Source of the DNA: UBA4742 sp963785815
GTDB taxonomy: Bacteria; Actinomycetota; Acidimicrobiia; Acidimicrobiales; Acidimicrobilacustridaceae
DNA: 64,000 nucleotides
Assembly: GCA_963785815.1 (NCBI GenBank)
Contig: CAWAWN010000003.1
Coordinates: 1,240,001-1,304,000 of the forward strand
Reading direction: 5' to 3'
A program made the position numbers and the translations under genes. The stretch's first letter is position 1, and every line of letters starts with the position of its first letter. The notes beneath the pieces are model-generated. The model worked only from the letters and a program-made list of their open reading frames with translations. It had not been told where the DNA came from and searched no databases. Below are positions 58,332 through 64,000 of this stretch, piece after piece.

Positions 58332-59393
58332 GTGGACATCGCCGACTACGACTACGACCTGCCCGAGGCCCGCATCGCCCAGGTGCCGGTCGAGCCGCGC
58401 GACGCGGCGCGCCTGTTGGTCGACGGCGAGGACATGGTTCAGCACCGCCACGTGCACGACCTGCCCGACCTGTTGGCGCCCGAGGACGTGGTCGTGGTCA
58501 ACCGCACACGCGTGTTGCCGGCCAGGCTGCACCTGGTCAAGGAGACCGGTGGCGCCGCCGAGGTGCTGCTGCTCGAGGAACGGCCCGACCTGGGGGTGTC
58601 CTGCTGGGAGGCGCTGGTGCGTCCCGGACGCCGACTCCCCCCGGGCACGGTGCTCACGCACCCGGCCACGCCATCGGTCTTGCGAGCGGAGGTCGGGGAG
58701 GACCTGGGCGAGGGCGTCCGGCTGGTGATGCTGTCCACGCACCACCAGATCGATCTCCTGGACGGGATCGAGGCAGCTGGCGAGATCCCGCTGCCGCCCT
58801 ACATCCACACCGCGCTGGCCGACCCGGACCGCTACCAGACCGTCTACGCCGACCGGTACCGCGCCGAGTCGGTGGCGGCGCCGACCGCCGGGCTCCACCT
58901 CACCGCGTCGCTGCTCGACGCGGTGGTCGCCGCCGGCACGCAGGTGGCGGCAGTCGAGCTGGCCGTCGGGCTGGGCACCTTCCGGCCCATCAGCAGCGAA
59001 CAGGTCGAGGACCACGTGATGCACGCCGAGCGCTACCACGTCCCCGAGGCGACGTTGGCCTCTTGCCTCGCCGCCCAGCGTCGAGGAGGTCGGGTGGTGG
59101 CCGTGGGCACCACGACGGTGCGGGCGCTGGAATCCGCGGCGGCCACGGGCGAGCTGGAGGGCCGGACGGAGCTCTTCATCCGGCCGGGCTTCGACTTCCA
59201 GCTGGTGGATCGGCTGCTGACCAACTTCCACCAGCCCCGGTCCTCGCTGCTGGTGATGATCGACGCCTTCCTGGGTCCCGCGTCCGACGGCTCCCGGCGC
59301 TGGCGCCAGGTCTACGCCGAGGCCCTGGCCGGCGACTACCGGTTCCTCTCCTTCGGCGACGCCACGCTGCTCGACCGGGCGGCGCGCCGGTGA
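58332..59393 (+). CDS. queA: S-adenosylmethionine:tRNA ribosyltransferase-isomerase
   Basis: A 353-residue enzyme that moves the ribosyl part of SAM to preQ1 in tRNA, giving epoxyqueuosine. Signatures: DYDLPEARIAQVPVEPRDAARLL at the start, VVVNRTRVLPARL, AAPTAGLHLT, VELAVGLGTFRPI and LTNFHQPRSSLLVMI. The leaderless GTG was chosen over a much longer upstream frame. It is followed 19 nt later by tgt. Confidence 0.94.
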   Translation: MDIADYDYDLPEARIAQVPVEPRDAARLLVDGEDMVQHRHVHDLPDLLAPEDVVVVNRTRVLPARLHLVKETGGAAEVLLLEERPDLGVSCWEALVRPGRRLPPGTVLTHPATPSVLRAEVGEDLGEGVRLVMLSTHHQIDLLDGIEAAGEIPLPPYIHTALADPDRYQTVYADRYRAESVAAPTAGLHLTASLLDAVVAAGTQVAAVELAVGLGTFRPISSEQVEDHVMHAERYHVPEATLASCLAAQRRGGRVVAVGTTTVRALESAAATGELEGRTELFIRPGFDFQLVDRLLTNFHQPRSSLLVMIDAFLGPASDGSRRWRQVYAEALAGDYRFLSFGDATLLDRAARR

Positions 59394-59412
59394 GCGAACC
59401 GGCGAGCGAACC

Positions 59413-60552
59413 ATGGAGTTGAGCGAGCGGGTCGTGGAGATGGAGATCGACGCCGTCGACGGGGCGGCCCGCACCGGTCGGGTCCACACCCCCCGCGGCT
59501 CGTTCGAGACGCCGGTGTTCATGCCGGTCGGCACCCGGGCGTCGGTGCGGGCCCTGTCGGCCCTCGACCTCGAGGCGCTCGGGGCCGAGATCATGTTGGG
59601 CAACACGTACCACCTCATGTTGCGTCCGGGCGCCGAGCTGATCGACGAGCTGGGCGGCCTGCACGGCTTCATGGCCTGGGACCGCCACGTGCTCACCGAC
59701 TCGGGCGGGTACCAGATCTTCTCGCTGGAGCCCAAGGTGGGTGACGAGGGCGCCATCTTCCGGTCGACCTACGACGGGTCCACCCACCACCTGACCCCCG
59801 AGGGCGCGGTGGCGGTGCAACGCCAGCTGGGGGCCGACATCCAGATGGTGCTCGACGTGTGCCCGCCGCTGCCGTCGGAGCCGGCGGTGGTGCGCACCGC
59901 GGTCGAGCGCACCGCCGGTTGGGCGCGTCGGGGCCGGGCCGCGTTCCTGGCCGGGCGGGACGCCGGCCGCACCGAGGCGCAGCGGAGCCAGGCGCAGTTC
60001 GGCATCGTGCAGGGCGGAGTGGACCTGGAGCTGCGGCGCCAGAGCACCGAGGCGACCCTCGAGGTCGGCTTCGACGGCTACGGCATCGGCGGGCTGTCGG
60101 TGGGGGAGCCCCGCCACGAGATGCTGCCCGCCCTCGACGTGGTCACCGGCCTGCTGCCGGCGGACCAGCCTCGCTACCTCATGGGCGTGGGCGATCCGAT
60201 CGGCTTCGTGGAGGGCATCGCCCGGGGAGTCGACATGTTCGACTGCGTGCTGGCCACCCGCCTGGCCCGTCACGGGACCATCCTGACCACCGCCGGGCGG
60301 CTCAACCTGCGCAACGCCGAGCATGCCCGCGATCCCGGGCCGCTCGACGAGGGGTGCGCCTGCCCGGTGTGCCAGCGGTGGTCGCGGGCCTACCTGCGCC
60401 ACCTCCTGCGGGTGGGCGAACCCACCTCGGCCCGGTTGCTGACCATCCACAACCTGCACTGGTGCCTCGCCCTCATGGCCCAGGCCCGGGTCGCCATCCG
60501 CGAGGGCCGCTTCGACGCGCTGCGGGCAGCCACCGTGGCCACCTGGAGCTGA
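59413..60552 (+). CDS. tgt: Queuine/preQ1 tRNA-guanine transglycosylase
   Basis: A 379-residue TIM-barrel enzyme that swaps guanine 34 for preQ1. The catalytic Asp96 is in LTDSGGYQIFSL and the nucleophile is in RGVDMFDCVLATRLARHG near 275; the zinc ligands are in CACPVCQRW near 315-320 with a His further on. Together with queA it completes the tRNA-level steps. No preQ1 synthesis genes (queC, queD, queE) lie in the window. Confidence 0.95.
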   Translation: MELSERVVEMEIDAVDGAARTGRVHTPRGSFETPVFMPVGTRASVRALSALDLEALGAEIMLGNTYHLMLRPGAELIDELGGLHGFMAWDRHVLTDSGGYQIFSLEPKVGDEGAIFRSTYDGSTHHLTPEGAVAVQRQLGADIQMVLDVCPPLPSEPAVVRTAVERTAGWARRGRAAFLAGRDAGRTEAQRSQAQFGIVQGGVDLELRRQSTEATLEVGFDGYGIGGLSVGEPRHEMLPALDVVTGLLPADQPRYLMGVGDPIGFVEGIARGVDMFDCVLATRLARHGTILTTAGRLNLRNAEHARDPGPLDEGCACPVCQRWSRAYLRHLLRVGEPTSARLLTIHNLHWCLALMAQARVAIREGRFDALRAATVATWS

Positions 60553-60590
60553 TCGGGCCCCGCCCGGACCGTGGTCCACATGGTCGTCAC

Positions 60591-60634
60591 CTGACCCGGA
60601 GATGACCTTCGGGTGACCGGGAGGTGACCGGGTG
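60591..60634 (-). promoter_or_regulatory. Four 11-bp direct repeats resembling a PHO box
   Basis: On the minus strand, GGTCACCTCCC, GGTCACCCGAA, GGTCATCTCCG and GGTCAG follow each other with an exact 11-bp period. The GGTCAYYY core agrees with the direct-repeat unit described for PhoP binding sites in Streptomyces. The array ends 30 bp before the yajC -10 element, a position suited to activation by an OmpR/PhoB-type regulator. The regulator is not in this window. Confidence 0.5.
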
Positions 60635-60664
60635 GGGCGTGCTTGCGCGGGCCCGGCCCTGGAC

Positions 60665-60670
60665 TAACCT
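60665..60670 (+). promoter_or_regulatory. -10 element TAACCT of the yajC-secD-secF operon
   Basis: It lies 62 nt upstream of the yajC ATG, so this operon has a leader of about 55 nt, unlike most neighbours. Confidence 0.45.
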
Positions 60671-60732
60671 GCGTCGCGCTCCGGCCCACGCGGCCGATCG
60701 CGAGCTGTCGTCAGCCATCCATCCGGGATCCC

Positions 60733-61098
60733 ATGGGCGCCGTCATCATCCTTGTCATAGGCGGGCTGCTGTCCGCTGCGCTGATCGTGCCGCGCCAGCG
60801 CGAGATGCGCCGCCACCAGGCGCTGGTGGCGGCGCTGGCCGTGGGCGACCCGGTGATGACCGGCTCGGGGATCTACGGCACCCTCACGGCCCTCGACGAC
60901 GACCTGGCCTGGCTGGAGGTGGCACCGGGCACCGTCATCAAGGTGGCTCGCCGGGCCATCGCGGCCAAGGTCGACCCGGAGGCGGTCGACGGGTCCGGCG
61001 CCGGCTCGACCACGGCCACGCCGACCTCATCGGCCCTGGCCGCTCGGCGTTCGCCGGCCGAGCCGGCTGACCACGACACCGACGACCTGTCGAGCTGA
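60733..61098 (+). CDS. yajC: Preprotein translocase subunit YajC
   Basis: A 121-residue protein: one N-terminal membrane span (VIILVIGGLLSAALIVP), then RQREMRRHQALVAALAVGDPVMTGSGIYGTLTALDDD, the YajC family core, and a disordered Thr/Ser/Asp tail. YajC binds SecDF. The ATG at 60733 was chosen because the upstream frame has no hydrophobic or homologous content. secD starts 3 nt after the stop. Confidence 0.87.
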   Translation: MGAVIILVIGGLLSAALIVPRQREMRRHQALVAALAVGDPVMTGSGIYGTLTALDDDLAWLEVAPGTVIKVARRAIAAKVDPEAVDGSGAGSTTATPTSSALAARRSPAEPADHDTDDLSS

Positions 61099-61101
61099 CC
61101 G

Positions 61102-62955
61102 GTGGCCACCGCCGCGCGGAAGCGCCCTTGGAGCCTGATCATCATCGTCATGGTGGCGGTGTTCTGCCTGGCGTACACGATCTTCACCTCCAACCGGCCG
61201 TTCCTGGGCCTCGACCTGCAGGGCGGCGTGTCCGTCGTGCTCGCGCCGCCCAAGGGCACCAACCCCTCGTCTGACTCGCTGAACGAGGCCATCAACATCA
61301 TCAACGAGCGCATCAACTCCTTCGGCGTGGCCGAGGCCCAGGTGTCGCGCCAGGGCAACGACATCCTGGTGGAGATCCCGGGCGTGAAGGACAAGGACCG
61401 GGCCCTGCAACTGGTGGGCGAGACCGCCGAGCTCCAGTTCCGCCCGGTGCTCAACAGCGTGCCGGTGGCAGCCGACGGCACCATCCAGACCACGGCCACC
61501 ACCACCCCTAGCGGGTCGACCAGCACCACCGCGGCCGGGGCGACCACGACGACGGCGGCCGGGGCCACCACGACCACGGCGGCCACGGCCACGACGACCG
61601 GCGCGACCTCGACCACGGCGAAGGCCTCCACCTCGACCAGCCAGAAGAGCCTGGGGCTGGGCGGCACGGGCCAGCAGGCCGGCGGGGCAGCCGTTCCGAC
61701 CCCGACGGTGGACGAGGCCCAGCGGGCGGCCGGGACCACGACCTCGACCAGCACCTCGACCACCGCGGCGGGGGCGACGTCGACCACCGCCAAGGCGGCG
61801 GCCACCGCCGGGGCGACCAGCACCACGGCAAAGGGCGCCACCACGACCACGGCCAAGACGACATCGGTGAAGGCGTCGACGCTGATCACCTCCGACGCCA
61901 AGATGCGCCTGCCGGCCACCCGGAACCAGAGCGTGGTCCTGCCCGGGTACGACCCCAAGACCAAGAAGATGGACATGCTCTACGAGCTGGGACCCACCTT
62001 CGTCACCGGGTCGGGGCTCAGCTCGGCGTCGTCCGACCTCAACCAGTCGGGCCAGTGGGAGGTGCGTCCCGTCTTCAAGTCGGGGGCCAAGGGCATCGAC
62101 CTGTTCAACGCCGGCGCGGCCAAGTGCTACGCCGGTGACCAGACGGTGTGCCCGACCAAGCAGATGGCCATCGTGCTGGACAACCGGGTGCTGACCGCCC
62201 CGACCATCGACAACCCGTCGTTCGCCGCCGACCAGATCACCATCAGCGGCAGCTTCACCGAGTCCGAGGTCCACGACATCGCCACCGCCCTGCGCTACGG
62301 CGCGCTGCCGGTGCCGCTGGTGGCCCAGACCAGCGAGATCGTGTCGGCCACCCTGGGCCGTGACGCCCTGCACGCCGGTCTGGTGGCCGGCGTGGTCGGC
62401 TTCCTCCTCGTCGGGCTCTACATGCTGGTCTTCTACCGGATCCTCGGGTTGCTGGCCATGGTCAAGCTGCTCATCGAGGGCTGCATCCTGTGGGGGTTCC
62501 TGTGCTGGGCCGGCCCCAACCTGGGCCTGGCCATCACCCTGGCCGGCATCACCGGCATCGTGGTGTCCATCGGCGTCTCGCTCGACTCCAACGTCGTGTA
62601 CTACGAACACCTCAAGGAGGACGTGCGCGCCGGGCGTTCCATCCGGGCCTCGGTGGACAAGTCCTTCAGCAGCGCCTGGCGCACCATCTGGACCGCCGAC
62701 GGCGCCTCGCTGCTGGGCGCGGTGATCCTCTACTGGTTCACGGTGGGCGCCGTGCGCGGCTTCGCCTTCTACCTGGGCCTGTCCACCGCCCTCGACCTCA
62801 TCACGTCGTGGTGCTACATGCGACCGGCGGTGGCGTGGGCCACGCGCTCGTCCATGTGCGCCGAGCACCCGCACCGCTTCGGGCTGCCCGACGCGGCCGA
62901 CGTGGAAGAGGCCTCCAAGATGGTGCGCAAGCTGGTCACCGAAGGAGCCAGCTGA
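61102..62955 (+). CDS. secD: Protein translocase subunit SecD with a large Thr/Ala-rich insertion
   Basis: A 617-residue RND-family membrane protein that uses the proton gradient to pull exported proteins across. The first span (LIIIVMVAVFCLAYTIF) is followed by GLDLQGGVSVVL, P1-head elements (INIINERINSFGVAEAQVSRQGNDILVEIPG), the C-terminal five spans, and the conserved GITGIVVSIGVSLDSNVVYYEHLKED. Residues about 130-258 are an insertion made almost only of Thr, Ala, Ser and Gly, on the outer side. GTG start. Confidence 0.92.
   Translation: MATAARKRPWSLIIIVMVAVFCLAYTIFTSNRPFLGLDLQGGVSVVLAPPKGTNPSSDSLNEAINIINERINSFGVAEAQVSRQGNDILVEIPGVKDKDRALQLVGETAELQFRPVLNSVPVAADGTIQTTATTTPSGSTSTTAAGATTTTAAGATTTTAATATTTGATSTTAKASTSTSQKSLGLGGTGQQAGGAAVPTPTVDEAQRAAGTTTSTSTSTTAAGATSTTAKAAATAGATSTTAKGATTTTAKTTSVKASTLITSDAKMRLPATRNQSVVLPGYDPKTKKMDMLYELGPTFVTGSGLSSASSDLNQSGQWEVRPVFKSGAKGIDLFNAGAAKCYAGDQTVCPTKQMAIVLDNRVLTAPTIDNPSFAADQITISGSFTESEVHDIATALRYGALPVPLVAQTSEIVSATLGRDALHAGLVAGVVGFLLVGLYMLVFYRILGLLAMVKLLIEGCILWGFLCWAGPNLGLAITLAGITGIVVSIGVSLDSNVVYYEHLKEDVRAGRSIRASVDKSFSSAWRTIWTADGASLLGAVILYWFTVGAVRGFAFYLGLSTALDLITSWCYMRPAVAWATRSSMCAEHPHRFGLPDAADVEEASKMVRKLVTEGAS
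61490..61875 (+). repeat. Low-complexity Thr/Ala-rich insertion in secD
   Basis: Variants of short units such as GCGACCACGACGACGGCG recur and encode ATTTTAA, ATSTTAKA and similar runs, interrupted by one non-repetitive island (QKSLGLGGTGQQAGG). The reading frame is kept throughout, so the insertion is translated. Confidence 0.8.
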
Positions 62956-62958
62956 GCG

Positions 62959-64000
62959 GTGAACCCCATCACGCGCCTCTACCGGGGCCAGAACGACATC
63001 AACTTCGTCAAGTGGTGGCGTCGCGGCCTGGCCCTGTCGGCCGTGCTCATCATCATCAGCATCGGCTCGTTCTTCACCCGCGGCCTGAACCTGGGCATCG
63101 ACTTCGTGGGCGGCGTGTCGTGGCAGGTGTCGGCGCCAGGGGTGTCGGTCGACCAGGCCAAGGCGGCGCTGGGCAACGAGATCGGGTCAGGCACCAAGAT
63201 CCAGACGATCGGCCAGGACATCCTGGTGGAGGCGCCCAAGGCCTCGTCCAGCAAGGTCGACGCGGTGCGCACCTCGCTGGCCAAGTTGGCCCACACCAGC
63301 ACGTCCAACGTGAACGTGTCGACGGTGGGCCCGTCGTGGGGCAAGGACATCTCTCGCAAGGCCGAGCAGGCGCTGGTGGTCTTCCTCGCGTTCCTCCTCG
63401 TCTACCTGGCCATCTTCCTGGAGTGGAAGATGGCGGTCGCCGCCATCCTGGCCATGGTCCACGACGTGGTGATCAGCGTGGGCGTGTACTCGCTGTTCCA
63501 GCTGGAGGTCACGCCGGAGACGGTCGTGGCCTTCCTGACCATCCTGGGCTACTCCATCTACGACACCATCGTGGTGTTCGACAAGGTGAAGGAGAACCAG
63601 GCCCGGCCGGCGCTGGCCAGCCGCCTGACCTTCACCGACCTGACCAGCCTGTCCATGAACCAGGTGCTGACCCGGTCCATCAACACCTCGATCGTGGCCC
63701 TGCTGCCGGTGGTCTCGATGCTGGTGGTGGGCGCCGGCATCCTGGGGGCGGTCACCCTCGAGCAGTTCTCCATCGCCCTGCTGGTGGGCATGCTGTCGGG
63801 CGCCTACTCGTCGATCTTCGTGGCCGCCCCCATCGCCGTCGCCGTCAAGGAGCGCGAGCCTCGCAACCGGGCCCTGCGCCAGCGGCTCGATTCGGGGCGC
63901 CTGACCCCACCCACGGTGGCCGACATCGAGGCCGCCGAGCTCGAGGGCGACGACGACGAGGACGACACCCCCGCCGCCGTGGCGCGCCGCCGCGAACGCC
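62959..64000 (+). CDS. secF: Protein translocase subunit SecF (partial, runs off the window)
   Basis: The first 347 residues of SecF, the partner of SecD. Seen are the first span after NDINFVKWWRRGLALS, GLNLGIDFVGGVSWQV, and the C-terminal spans with VVAFLTILGYSIYDTIVVFDKVKEN and LTRSINTSIVALLPV, typical of SecF. The tail after the last span (RLTPPTVADIEAAELEGDDDEDD) is acidic and continues beyond the window. The GTG start follows secD by 3 nt, with AAGGAG overlapping the secD end. Confidence 0.95.
   Translation, partial: MNPITRLYRGQNDINFVKWWRRGLALSAVLIIISIGSFFTRGLNLGIDFVGGVSWQVSAPGVSVDQAKAALGNEIGSGTKIQTIGQDILVEAPKASSSKVDAVRTSLAKLAHTSTSNVNVSTVGPSWGKDISRKAEQALVVFLAFLLVYLAIFLEWKMAVAAILAMVHDVVISVGVYSLFQLEVTPETVVAFLTILGYSIYDTIVVFDKVKENQARPALASRLTFTDLTSLSMNQVLTRSINTSIVALLPVVSMLVVGAGILGAVTLEQFSIALLVGMLSGAYSSIFVAAPIAVAVKEREPRNRALRQRLDSGRLTPPTVADIEAAELEGDDDEDDTPAAVARRRER

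Noticed and set aside
60873..62874. Long open frames on the minus strand across secD, rich in Val, Arg and Gly
   Set aside because: They mirror the Thr/Ala repeats of secD, have no conserved motif, and secD itself is clearly coding.

Overview
The window is a very GC-rich chromosomal segment of an actinobacterium, most likely of class Acidimicrobiia (inferred from gene content, not from a marker-gene comparison). It encodes mycothiol synthesis (MshC), phosphatidylinositol-mannoside synthesis (PgsA-type synthase, LpxL-type acyltransferase, PimA), cofactor F420 chemistry (NpdG and an LLM-class oxidoreductase), and also the queuosine genes queA and tgt, which many actinobacteria lack. No rRNA, tRNA, CRISPR array, transposase or phage gene was seen.

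Region 1 (1-13.6 kb) is a catabolic and transport locus. A minus-strand operon (8944 down to 1359) carries a branched-chain-type ABC transporter (lipoprotein binding protein, a fused LivH-LivM permease, two ATPases), then a zinc alcohol dehydrogenase, a VOC protein and an F420-type LLM oxidoreductase, mostly with 4-nt GTGA/ATGA overlaps. Facing it are a TetR regulator, an acyl-CoA synthetase, an acyl-CoA dehydrogenase and, at the left edge, a frameshifted thiolase-like gene. Three near-identical 18-bp palindromes sit on the promoters of the thiolase, the transporter operon and the synthetase/TetR divergon, so the locus looks like one TetR regulon for uptake and beta-oxidation-like breakdown of an unidentified carboxylic acid.

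Region 2 (13.8-31.9 kb) is mixed: Rieske protein, lysozyme-like secreted protein, MFS exporter, a lipoprotein/secreted-protein pair, then nucleoside salvage (deoC, punA, a phosphoribosyltransferase, a dihydropyrimidinase/hydantoinase), a thiamine-binding protein, fabI, npdG, mshC, and a 1.1-kaa secreted metalloprotease with a von Willebrand D domain whose signal peptide is in another frame. The punA-deoC junction holds a 71-bp triplication that makes a chain of start/stop overlaps.

Region 3 (32-64 kb) is a broken-up version of the block known from mycobacteria: thrS-HIT, pgsA-acyltransferase-pimA, pdxS-pdxT-yebC, ruvCAB, yajC-secD-secF. Additional genes interrupt it: a CoA-transferase and EF-G2; adenosine deaminase; lemA-htpX-DUF3048; two secreted paralogs, a peroxiredoxin and an ABC-2 exporter; a YcaQ-like DNA glycosylase, queA and tgt.

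Across the window, about 17 genes start 6-10 nt after a TANNNT hexamer with no ribosome binding site, which is the layout of leaderless transcripts. This signal was used to choose many starts. Two other items stand out: four 11-bp direct repeats resembling a PHO box upstream of yajC-secDF, and an apparent CTG start codon on htpX. Three genes (thiolase, MFS, metalloprotease) show single-base frame breaks, which may be assembly errors. All motif and frame statements come from reading the sequence; no database search was run.
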